Shown: piece by piece, positions 9,237 through 16,096 of the stretch
Layout of the letters: the number at the start of each line of letters is the position of its first letter
Position numbering within the stretch: position 1 is the first letter of the stretch
IMG/VR virus record: IMGVR_UViG_3300031603_000009
Location: 1-48,093 of that record
DNA from: a virus
Length of the DNA stretch: 48,093 nt
Direction: 5' to 3' (one strand)
Notes under the pieces: generated by a model
The model's input: the letters and a program-made list of their open reading frames with translations, nothing else
Told to the model about the DNA's origin: nothing
Databases searched by the model: none
Made by a program: the position numbers and the translations under genes

Positions 9237-12200
9237 TGGCATGTGTTTATAAGTTTAAAGGCAAAACCTACGATAAGGATGATTTCACAAGAGTTTTGCT
9301 TAATATGTCACCGTCAGAAGCATCTAAGTTTATGCCAGACGTTAGCTCTATTCCGGAGGCTCCATTCACCAAGTCCACCCCAGCATGGTCAATGTTAGCC
9401 ATGAAGCGAATTATACGCTACGCCTCAGAAAACGGGTTTGACAAGGTGGCTTGGACTTCTGGTCAGCAACAATTCGACCGATACCCAGACGGAACAGCGG
9501 CAGACACAGAGAAGCGCCTCGAAGGCATGCAATCATTCTATGATAAAATGCTCCCGTCAAACGTCAACAAGTTCATCAAGAAGTTTGGTGGTAGGGTTGA
9601 GCCTATAGAAATTGACTCAAACAAACAATTATCATTTGAAATAACCCCCGACCTACGCAGGTCAGCGATGGGAAAGGGGATGCCTTTGTTTGCAAAAGCA
9701 CCAAAAAAACCAAAGCCCAAAACATCAGAAGCATACGACAAACTAATCAAAACCCTACGCAACGCAGCATCATCAATAGTAGAGAAGCAGAAAGCCCTTG
9801 AGTTTTACGCCAAAACCCTACCTGAACCAGTCAGAATTAAGGCAATGATGCACTTTAAACGCATTGCCGATTCAAAACGTATACCAACACAAGAAAAGAA
9901 ACTTGATGCAGCCATGGACCGCTTGGCAATCGAGATGAACAAGTATAACGGAAAGCTACACGTTACGGCTATTGAGAAAATGGTCAAGCCCCTTAAAAAA
10001 CAAAACAGTGTAGCCAAGGGTAGCAGAGGCGCAGATGTTGAGGCATTTCTAGCTAAAGGGAAAGAAATCTTAGACATGAAGGGCGATAAGAAAAAAGGAA
10101 TAACCGCAGACGAACAATTATTGGAGTATGTTGATAAGATAACATCACAAGACAATCCAGACGCAGTTGATGAGGCGGCTATTTTAATGTTCGCTGGTTT
10201 AAGAAACAAATCTACATCCGAGAAGAAACAGATAAGGGTGCAACTGTTGGCTATGATTAGTGAGGGAAGGACAAGCTGGAAAAAAATAAAAGAAGATTGG
10301 AAGCTGTATATTGATCCAATTCGGGTCACATTACTTGCTGAAATATCTGGGGAAGCTGACTTCCAAATTGACACAGGTGTAAGCAAAAGAGCAAGGGACG
10401 AAAAAGCGAAGAAGTACCTAAACTCTCAGAGGAACAGGATGGATAAATATAGCAACTCCATTCAGTCTTTTGTCTCCTTGCTCGACAAGATAACCAAGAA
10501 ATCTGGTTCTAAGTCATTCGCCGGAGCAACTACAGAGCACTTGTATGATTTGGTTTATGATGCACAAAGAGCACAAGACAAGATGCAGGACGATTTGCTG
10601 ACCCAAGCAGAAGACCAGATGAAGAAGATTTTCAAGACTAAAAAGATATACAAAGTATCAGCGCGTAATGCCAAAGTAATCAAAGCTAATAAAACAGGTG
10701 TTAAGTTAAGTGATGGTACCCCACTGGCATTGTCACAAAGTGAGGCAGGAGACCTGTGGTTGTCTTGGCAAGACACTACCTTGACCGAGCGATTGATGGA
10801 AATAGGGAAGATCGACTCAACGACCATGGATCAAGTAGAAGCCTTTATGACTCCGCGAGTTAAGCAGTGGGCGAAATGGCAACTTGACAATTTTTATTCC
10901 GAAAACTGGGAAAGAGTTAATCCTATATTCTCTAAGCATAATGGTGTGAATCTAGGCCACAACCCCAAGTATCACCCAATTGAATCAAGGCATCCTGGCG
11001 GCTCTGAATCGAAAGAGGTAGAGTTGAGCAAACCACCAAAGTCGCACGTTTCAATGATCAAGGGGTCGATGAAGTCAAGAATCCCTAACAAAAGAGAAAT
11101 AATGATCAGGAACATGGACGAGGTATTGCTTAACCACATTTCTGAAACTGCGCACTTTGTAGCATGGGCAGAACCAGTAAAAGAACTCAGGAGTTTATTT
11201 GGCAACGAAAAGGTTATCGAGGCAATAAAAATACACGTTCCTGGCGATAATGCACTAAAGGTTGTTAACGGCTTTATTGATGACTTTGCAAGTCTGCACA
11301 GTGAACAGCGTGGAGATATGCCCATCCTGAACATGATACGCAGGAACTTCACATTATCTGCTATTGCTATGAATCCGCTAGTATACATCAAACAGTTGAC
11401 TTCCATCCCTGCATTTATCCCAAGCATACCAGCAGGCGAATATGCAAAAGGCCAAGCTAAGTTCTGGCTCAATCCTTGGACTGCCGCAAGAACTATAATG
11501 AACACCGATTATATGAAGTTCAGGTACTTAAACGGTCATTCAAGGGACATGAGGCAGGCACTTAACAAGTCGCAGCTAGAACTTGGAAACAAAATAAAAT
11601 GGCAAGACAGGTCGATGTTTCTGACAAAACTTGGTGATGGAATGGCGATTGTTATAGGGGGTTATCCAGTTTATAATTACCATTACAAAAAAGCAATAAA
11701 GGATGGAAAGTCAATAGAGGATGCCAAGGTATACGCTGATAGAAAGTTTGGTCAGGTTAGCGATTTAATGCAGCAAGCTAGTGCCAAATCAGCGCAGTCA
11801 GAATATGAGCGCGGCAATACTTTCCAGAAATTGACTACGCAATTTATGCAATCTCCGATGATGTATCTCAGAGTTGTTCAGGCGGCAAAAAGAAACTGGA
11901 AGCATGGCAAGGCTGACTCTATCAATAGACTGTTTGTTGCTGGTGTGTTATTACCCGCACTTTTTTCAGCAATTGGCAATGCTCTGTTGCTAGGAAGTGG
12001 TGATGATGATAAAATAGAGGAAGGTCTTAAATCTGTTCTTCTTGACACTGCCACTGGATTATTTAATGGGTATCCCTTAATCAGGGACTTTGTTGAGATG
12101 ATTAAGAATAATATCACACAGAAGCCATACGGTAGAGAAATGGAGATAACTCCGTTTGTTTCTAACTTTAGTACACTCGGTAAGGCTTTTAAGGAAGGTT

Positions 12201-12385
12201 TCAAGGACGAAGCAGATATGGTTAAGGCACTTGATTATTTTATTGATGGCATCATGCAGCTACTTGGTATGCCTGTGAGACAGTTTAAGAAAATAAGTTC
12301 AATTTACGAAGACATGCAGGATGGCGAGGACATCAACAAAGCTAGATTCCTTGGCTACACTAAATACCAGACCGGAGAGAAATAA
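9236..12385 (+). CDS. Giant polyvalent internal virion protein, C-terminal half
   Basis: 1049 residues. Residues about 40-90 (PEAPFTKSTPAWSMLAMKRIIRYA, then FDKVAWTSGQQQFDRYP, quoted in parts) are the second half of the polyvalent-protein domain whose first half ends the gene at 4372-8682. The rest is long charged helices, a hydrophobic segment near residues 905-925 (FVAGVLLPALFSAIG) and an alpha-helical C-terminus, as in podovirus proteins ejected with the genome. Its ATG overlaps the endonuclease stop (TAATG) and a GAGG lies just upstream, so it is probably translated by reinitiation as a separate polypeptide. Both halves keep normal codon structure, arguing that they are still functional. 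Confidence 0.75.
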   Translation: MACVYKFKGKTYDKDDFTRVLLNMSPSEASKFMPDVSSIPEAPFTKSTPAWSMLAMKRIIRYASENGFDKVAWTSGQQQFDRYPDGTAADTEKRLEGMQSFYDKMLPSNVNKFIKKFGGRVEPIEIDSNKQLSFEITPDLRRSAMGKGMPLFAKAPKKPKPKTSEAYDKLIKTLRNAASSIVEKQKALEFYAKTLPEPVRIKAMMHFKRIADSKRIPTQEKKLDAAMDRLAIEMNKYNGKLHVTAIEKMVKPLKKQNSVAKGSRGADVEAFLAKGKEILDMKGDKKKGITADEQLLEYVDKITSQDNPDAVDEAAILMFAGLRNKSTSEKKQIRVQLLAMISEGRTSWKKIKEDWKLYIDPIRVTLLAEISGEADFQIDTGVSKRARDEKAKKYLNSQRNRMDKYSNSIQSFVSLLDKITKKSGSKSFAGATTEHLYDLVYDAQRAQDKMQDDLLTQAEDQMKKIFKTKKIYKVSARNAKVIKANKTGVKLSDGTPLALSQSEAGDLWLSWQDTTLTERLMEIGKIDSTTMDQVEAFMTPRVKQWAKWQLDNFYSENWERVNPIFSKHNGVNLGHNPKYHPIESRHPGGSESKEVELSKPPKSHVSMIKGSMKSRIPNKREIMIRNMDEVLLNHISETAHFVAWAEPVKELRSLFGNEKVIEAIKIHVPGDNALKVVNGFIDDFASLHSEQRGDMPILNMIRRNFTLSAIAMNPLVYIKQLTSIPAFIPSIPAGEYAKGQAKFWLNPWTAARTIMNTDYMKFRYLNGHSRDMRQALNKSQLELGNKIKWQDRSMFLTKLGDGMAIVIGGYPVYNYHYKKAIKDGKSIEDAKVYADRKFGQVSDLMQQASAKSAQSEYERGNTFQKLTTQFMQSPMMYLRVVQAAKRNWKHGKADSINRLFVAGVLLPALFSAIGNALLLGSGDDDKIEEGLKSVLLDTATGLFNGYPLIRDFVEMIKNNITQKPYGREMEITPFVSNFSTLGKAFKEGFKDEADMVKALDYFIDGIMQLLGMPVRQFKKISSIYEDMQDGEDINKARFLGYTKYQTGEK

Positions 12386-12996
12386 TGCGTCCGTCCCTAT
12401 TACCTAAGAAATATTTACAATTAGCTGACGGAAGCAAGCGTGATGTCAGTGATCTGGAGTTTGGAGATCCACCCAATTATTCCAAGTTCTTCACAGACGG
12501 AACATTAAGATCATACGGCACTGCTACTGCATGGGATGATCTAAGAGTTCCGGCTGAACGGACAAAAAAAATAGTTAGCAAGGAAGCAAAAGACCAGGCA
12601 TACAAGGGTGGTGTTGTAATAAAGTTTGAGAACAACACAGACCAGGGGATTGCTTTTGCTGTGCAATTACCTCATCCATGGCTCGAAGGTTCAGATATCG
12701 ATTTCCATGTACATTATGTGCTACCAGTTAGCGGGTCTGGTGCAGGTGCTGAAAATATTAAATTCGATTTTACCCACTCATGGGCCAATATTAACAGTGA
12801 ATTTCCTACGGAGACATCCGTACCCGTTATATTGGATGTTCAAGACGGGACGGCACATTTCAGCAGAAAATTGGAAATGGGAAACCTTGATGCAACAGAT
12901 AAAACATTATCATCTCAAATAATATGTTCACCATTCAAGGAATGGTGCCAACGCGCTAGATACGTACACTGGCGATATTTACGTTACCGAAGTTGA
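12385..12996 (+). CDS. Virion protein, frameshifted before its C-terminus
   Basis: 203 residues as read, starting at a TAATG overlap with the polyvalent protein. Residues 88-160 read like the beta-rich virion protein found after giant ejection proteins in many phages (HPWLEGSDIDFHVHYV). From about residue 183 the sequence turns into out-of-character residues (EWCQRARYVHWRYLRYRS) and stops. The expected continuation is present in the other frame (codon phase one base later) from about 12935 to 13057. Removing one base of the TTCAAGG at about 12935-12941 would restore a protein of about 224 residues. Confidence 0.65.
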   Translation: MRPSLLPKKYLQLADGSKRDVSDLEFGDPPNYSKFFTDGTLRSYGTATAWDDLRVPAERTKKIVSKEAKDQAYKGGVVIKFENNTDQGIAFAVQLPHPWLEGSDIDFHVHYVLPVSGSGAGAENIKFDFTHSWANINSEFPTETSVPVILDVQDGTAHFSRKLEMGNLDATDKTLSSQIICSPFKEWCQRARYVHWRYLRYRS

Positions 12997-13057
12997 TTTC
13001 CATTATCAGATTGATGGCCTTGGCAGTGACCAAGAGTACGTTAAAGACCCTGTATAA
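12923..13057 (+). pseudogene. Frameshifted C-terminal part of the gene at 12385
   Basis: This frame reads RNGANALDTYTGDIYVTEV and then DFHYQIDGLGSDQEYVKDPV before TAA at 13055-13057. That is a well-formed C-terminus for the upstream protein (pattern RNGA...DTY.....L.E.DFH...D..GS..EY.K known from the family). It has no start codon or ribosome site, so it can only be made by a +1 (or -2) frame change. No classic slippery site is visible, so a natural indel or an assembly error is more likely than programmed frameshifting. Confidence 0.6.
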
Positions 13058-13075
13058 TTTTAATGAGGAAATAAA

Positions 13076-13381
13076 ATGGCAAGAACTGCTTTGTTTGATG
13101 GCGTTACAGGAGATGTAACCCCAAGCTCAGGTGTAAACACACTAACAGTTGTAGATTGGGACACACCAATTGCAATCGGTGCAGAATTTGGTGATTCAGG
13201 AGATTCACTTGAAGTCGTACAACTCATGGAGGACACCACCAGCTTTGAGGGGTTCACATGTGATAACGAGCTGGTTATTCTTAATAATACCAACCGTCAA
13301 GTGGTGCTGATAACCCCAGGAGTATACGGCCTGAGAGGTGTTACCAGGGCAGCGACAACAGGTTACAAAATTGAGTTATAA
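13076..13381 (+). CDS. Small beta-rich virion protein
   Basis: 101 residues; ATG 13076 follows GAGGAA. The composition (many Thr, Val, Gly, alternating hydrophobic residues) suggests a beta-sandwich, as in small decoration or fibre-associated proteins. It lies after the frameshifted virion gene and before the lysis cassette. No family is recognised. Confidence 0.45.
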   Translation: MARTALFDGVTGDVTPSSGVNTLTVVDWDTPIAIGAEFGDSGDSLEVVQLMEDTTSFEGFTCDNELVILNNTNRQVVLITPGVYGLRGVTRAATTGYKIEL

Positions 13382-13422
13382 TTTTCACATAAAATGCACA
13401 ATAATTCAAAAGGGTAAACAGA

Positions 13423-13734
13423 ATGCCGATCACACCGGACGAAAGTAACAAAGTGTTCTATCTTGTTGGTTTGAAAATTGCTGGAGTTTTTCTATCTTTC
13501 GTCGGTGGCATTGTGACAGCAACATGGGTTGTCGCTGGCAAGGTAAAAGGTATGGAAGACAGGCTCGGGAAGGTCGAAGCCACCCAGAACAGATGTCAAA
13601 TTGAAACGCTCGGAGAAATCAAGGACGGAATCAAAGAACTCAACTTAAAAATAGACTCAATCCCCGATCAACTAGACAAAAAACTAGGACGAACACATGA
13701 TCGCATTGATGATTTATTTAAAAACAAAACTTGA
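13423..13734 (+). CDS. Holin-like membrane protein with coiled-coil tail
   Basis: 103 residues, after a ribosome site AAAGGG. One hydrophobic segment at about residues 13-36 (VGLKIAGVFLSFVGGIVTATW) is followed by a long amphipathic coiled coil (KGMEDRLGKVEATQ, EIKDGIKELNLKIDSIPDQL) and a basic end. This layout and its place first in the lysis cassette suit a one-segment holin, a haemolysin XhlA-like protein or an inner-membrane spanin. Holin is my preferred inference. Confidence 0.55.
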   Translation: MPITPDESNKVFYLVGLKIAGVFLSFVGGIVTATWVVAGKVKGMEDRLGKVEATQNRCQIETLGEIKDGIKELNLKIDSIPDQLDKKLGRTHDRIDDLFKNKT

Positions 13735-13749
13735 CGTACAAGGTGCAGC

Positions 13750-13950
13750 ATGTTCGAGCTATCTGTTGATTTTGATAAGTGCCAGGGCTGTATGAAATGC
13801 GAAGTTTTGTTGCCGAGTTTTAGAAACATCCATGGTGGCAGGTTGCGGATCAGCGTCCGGAGGCTTGAGGAGGAAGAAATCAGAGTAGCTGCCTACAGTG
13901 TTCTGGCTGGTTGTCCCAATGGTGCGATTAAACTCAAGGAGTTGTTGTGA
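13750..13950 (+). CDS. Single-cluster [4Fe-4S] ferredoxin
   Basis: 66 residues; AAGGTG precedes ATG 13750. The cysteines are C11, C14, C17 and C55, the last followed by Pro, in the arrangement C-x2-C-x2-C...C-P: KCQGCMKC near the start, GCPNGAI near the end. This is the complete ligand set of small one-cluster bacterial and archaeal ferredoxins. It would carry single electrons at low potential in the host cytoplasm. It sits between the holin-like gene and the coiled-coil/endolysin pair and its TGA overlaps the next ATG, so it is expressed with the lysis genes. Phages do carry ferredoxins (cyanophage petF is 2Fe-2S), but this type and place are unusual. The redox partner is unknown. Confidence 0.85.
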   Translation: MFELSVDFDKCQGCMKCEVLLPSFRNIHGGRLRISVRRLEEEEIRVAAYSVLAGCPNGAIKLKELL

Positions 13951-14123
13951 TGAAAAAAATTGAACGAATCAAGCGGCTGATGGAGACACAGCAACAAACT
14001 ATTGACCGGCTGTCTAAAGAGGTAACAAACGATCCATGTCTCGAAAAGGCTCGGAATAGTAGAGATGCATTTAAACAGTGTTTGACTATTTTGGAGAGTG
14101 ACGGTGAACAACTCCATATTTGA
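13950..14123 (+). CDS. 57-residue coiled-coil protein of the lysis cassette
   Basis: ATG at 13950 overlaps the ferredoxin stop (TGATG). The frame runs to TGA 14121-14123 and overlaps the endolysin start. It begins with a basic amphipathic heptad pattern (MKKIERIKRLMETQQQ...IDRLSKEV). It has two cysteines and no signal or membrane segment, so a classical spanin is unlikely. It may be a regulator or partner of its neighbours; no family is recognised. Confidence 0.6.
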   Translation: MKKIERIKRLMETQQQTIDRLSKEVTNDPCLEKARNSRDAFKQCLTILESDGEQLHI

Positions 14124-14649
14124 TATGGCTTTCAATAAAACCATGGCCCACGAGGGAAAAGGAAAGCTCACTAATGATAAGTTTGACCCTGGTGGCATGA
14201 CCTTTTCAGGGATTTCCCGCGTTTACTGGCCGGAATGGGAAGGGTGGAAAGCTCTTGACTGTGGAGATATGGAAAGTGCAGCTAAATTGGTGAATTATTT
14301 TTACCGAGTAAATTTCTGGAACCGTATACAGGGTGACAAACTGGCTGATATTTCCCCAGCGATTGCCTACGAGGTTTTTGACACGGCTGTAAATGTTGGA
14401 GTATCTACAGCCGTAAGATTTTTACAGACCGGTCACAATATAGCTGGTGGCTTAAGATTGAAACTAATTACTGATGGTCAACTCGGACCTAAGACTATCG
14501 AGACACTAAAAAAGTATATGGCTTCACAACCAGGTACCCGTGCACTCAATGAAGAGATCCTTTTGAATTGCTGCAATGGTGAGCAGTATATATTTTATAA
14601 ATCTAATCCGAATCACAAGCGGTACCGTGGATGGTTTCGGAGGGTTTGA
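14104..14649 (+). CDS. Endolysin, GH108 muramidase with PG-binding domain
   Basis: About 181 residues. I favour GTG 14104 because GGAG at 14093-14096 is 7 bases upstream; GTG 14098 is too close and ATG 14125 too far. The N-terminal domain has the GH108 signature: the catalytic Glu in AHEGKG (residue 17), then DPGGMTFSGISR. The C-terminal domain resembles PG_binding_3 (DGQLGPKTIETLKKY), ending with KRYRGW. It would cleave peptidoglycan glycan strands at lysis. There is no signal peptide or SAR segment, so it needs the holin-like protein at 13423 for export. Confidence 0.88.
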   Translation: MNNSIFDMAFNKTMAHEGKGKLTNDKFDPGGMTFSGISRVYWPEWEGWKALDCGDMESAAKLVNYFYRVNFWNRIQGDKLADISPAIAYEVFDTAVNVGVSTAVRFLQTGHNIAGGLRLKLITDGQLGPKTIETLKKYMASQPGTRALNEEILLNCCNGEQYIFYKSNPNHKRYRGWFRRV

Positions 14650-14833
14650 TCAAGTCCAACAAACCACTATTTAGCAACCTGCCAATAGTTACCATTCCCT
14701 CTATTTAACCAAAAGCGTGTTTCCCTGATGCTGACTGCCGCCACTGCAAGCATCCCCATTATCGGCTTATATCTCTTCTTTTTAACCTGGAAGACTTCCT
14801 GTATTGATTGTCAAATTTTACCACATTGCACTA

Positions 14834-14862
14834 AATGTAAGAATTTTGCGTTCTTATGTCAA
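14834..14862 (-). promoter_or_regulatory. Candidate leftward sigma70-type promoter with internal palindrome
   Basis: On the minus strand, TTGACA (14862-14857) and TACATT (14839-14834) are separated by exactly 17 bases. The spacer contains TAAGAA-N7-TTCTTA (14838-14856), a candidate operator placed to block it. The only downstream sequence is antisense to the lysis genes, apart from a possible 30-codon minus-strand frame. Confidence 0.4.
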
Positions 14863-14912
14863 ATATTTAAAGACATGTCACGTATAAATTTTACAAGGGG
14901 AACAAAAAAGGC

Positions 14913-14941
14913 TTGACTGCCTTTGGTGTACCCTGTATTGT
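14913..14941 (+). promoter_or_regulatory. Promoter for miniature HTH gene, leaderless transcript predicted
   Basis: TTGACT (14913-14918), 17-base spacer, TATTGT (14936-14941). Only 6 bases separate the -10 box from ATG 14948 and there is no Shine-Dalgarno sequence, so transcription should start at or next to the A of the ATG. The same arrangement occurs at 24899-24927. Confidence 0.75.
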
Positions 14942-14947
14942 CAGGGC

Positions 14948-15151
14948 ATGATTAAGACAATACTTAAAAAAGCAGACGTTTCTAGGCGGCATTTCAATTA
15001 CCTGCTCAACGGTGACAGAAATGCCACGGCATCCACAGCCAAGAGGATAGCACGGGCGACTGATAGCCCTAAAGAAATATGGGTTTTCGGAACAAGCAGA
15101 CAGCGCAAGTTGGCTCTGAAAAAGTTTTTAGCGCAAGAGGGGCAGAAATGA
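14948..15151 (+). CDS. Miniature Cro-like helix-turn-helix protein A
   Basis: 67 residues. The N-terminal half reads as a Cro/YdaS-type HTH (VSRRHFNYLLNGDRNATAS), then TAKRIARATDSPKEIWV, and a basic helical tail (RQRKLALKKFLAQ). Two other genes here, at 15896 and 24935, share the core (G.RN.....A...A.......W......R..A..KF), so the three are paralogues. The mRNA is predicted to be leaderless, as for lambda cI from PRM. It is probably a phage repressor or Cro equivalent and is coupled by ATGA to the Bro-N gene. Confidence 0.7.
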   Translation: MIKTILKKADVSRRHFNYLLNGDRNATASTAKRIARATDSPKEIWVFGTSRQRKLALKKFLAQEGQK

Positions 15152-15912
15152 AACAGTTATTACCGATGAGTTACGAAGGAAAAGAAGTCCGAACCATCAC
15201 AGAAAACGGCATGACGCTTTGGGTTGCTAAAGATGTCGCCACTATCCTCGGCTACAAAAACACATCTGACGCAATTTCAAAGCACTGTAATGGGGTCGCG
15301 AAACGCTACCCCATCTCTGACAACCTCGGAAGGATACAAGAAGTGAGGGTAATCCACGAACCTGACCTTTATCGTCTAATTGCGAGTTCAAAACTTCCAA
15401 CGGCTCAAGAATTCGAAAAGTGGATATTTGAAGAAGTTCTTCCTACTATCCGCAAAACCGGAACATATCAGGTTCCACATGGCAGGCCCGTAACCCTAAT
15501 CCCTGTAGATAGAGAATTCAGGGCAGCAGTCCGCATGGCAAAAGCAGCGGGGCTGAAAGGTAATCAGGCTGTCTTGTCGGCAAATGCTCTCACCAAAACG
15601 ATGACGGGTTCAGATTGTCTTGAGCTTCTTGGCGCAACCAACCTCCTCACTGAAAACCAAGAACGAATCTTAACGCCTACCGAAATCGCGCAAATAGCCG
15701 GTTTCAAATCTGCAATTGCTCTCAATAGTTTACTCGAAGAAAAAGGGCTGCAAGTAAAGCAGGGCAAAGTGTGGGCCCCGACAGATTCAGGTAGAAAGTT
15801 TGCTGTCCTGCTCGACACTGGCAAAAAGCACAAATCCACCGGAGCAATGGTACAGCAACTCAAGTGGAAGGAGTCAATTGTCCATGTGCTGATGGATGCG
15901 GCCACAGCATAA
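15148..15912 (+). CDS. Bro-N family antirepressor
   Basis: 254 residues. I chose ATG 15148, which overlaps the upstream TGA and follows GAGGGG; an earlier in-frame ATG lies inside the HTH gene. Residues 1-110 are a Bro-N domain: LWVAKDVATILGYKNTSDAI, then H.....R......DLYRLIASSKLPTAQEFEKW and EVLPTIRKTG. The C-terminal half contains a second helical DNA-binding-like domain (LTPTEIAQIAGFKSAIALNS) of the type found in phage antirepressors. The operon with a miniature HTH gene on either side suggests it antagonises a repressor or switches early transcription. Confidence 0.8.
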   Translation: MKQLLPMSYEGKEVRTITENGMTLWVAKDVATILGYKNTSDAISKHCNGVAKRYPISDNLGRIQEVRVIHEPDLYRLIASSKLPTAQEFEKWIFEEVLPTIRKTGTYQVPHGRPVTLIPVDREFRAAVRMAKAAGLKGNQAVLSANALTKTMTGSDCLELLGATNLLTENQERILTPTEIAQIAGFKSAIALNSLLEEKGLQVKQGKVWAPTDSGRKFAVLLDTGKKHKSTGAMVQQLKWKESIVHVLMDAATA

Positions 15913-16096
15913 ACCATTTAGAAGAGATCCTTCTCAGTGGTATTTTGTCTTGAAAGGCGAGAGGAACCTGGGATACAAGAAGGCGAAGATTGCAGCGCAG
16001 GTTTTAAATACAGAGACGGATCTCTGGATAAACCCAGAGGCAAGCGCAAACGACAGGCGTGAAGCGTGGGGTAAATTTACGGGGAGGGCAAAGTGA
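15896..16096 (+). CDS. Miniature Cro-like helix-turn-helix protein B
   Basis: 66 residues, overlapping the end of the Bro-N gene; its TGA overlaps the GTG of the pentapeptide gene. The core (WYFVLKGERNLGYKKAKIAA, then QVLNTETDLWINPEASANDRREAWGKF) aligns with the HTH proteins at 14948 and 24935, including the G-x-RN turn, the Trp and the R..A..KF tail. Unlike those two it has no promoter of its own and is translated within the operon. It is probably DNA-binding. Confidence 0.6.
   Translation: MRPQHKPFRRDPSQWYFVLKGERNLGYKKAKIAAQVLNTETDLWINPEASANDRREAWGKFTGRAK

Larger units (their letters stand above)
14650..14947. other. Intergenic switch region between lysis and regulatory genes
   Basis: 298 bases. 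A 62-codon open frame (14728-14916) starts without a ribosome site and looks accidental. The region contains a candidate minus-strand promoter (14834-14862), a plus-strand promoter (14913-14941) and an inverted repeat inside the minus-strand spacer, so it reads as a bidirectional control region. Confidence 0.6.

Noticed and set aside
14728-14916. 62-codon plus-strand frame with a hydrophobic start and several cysteines
   Set aside because: No ribosome site, and it covers both candidate promoters and the palindrome of the switch region. I treat it as chance.
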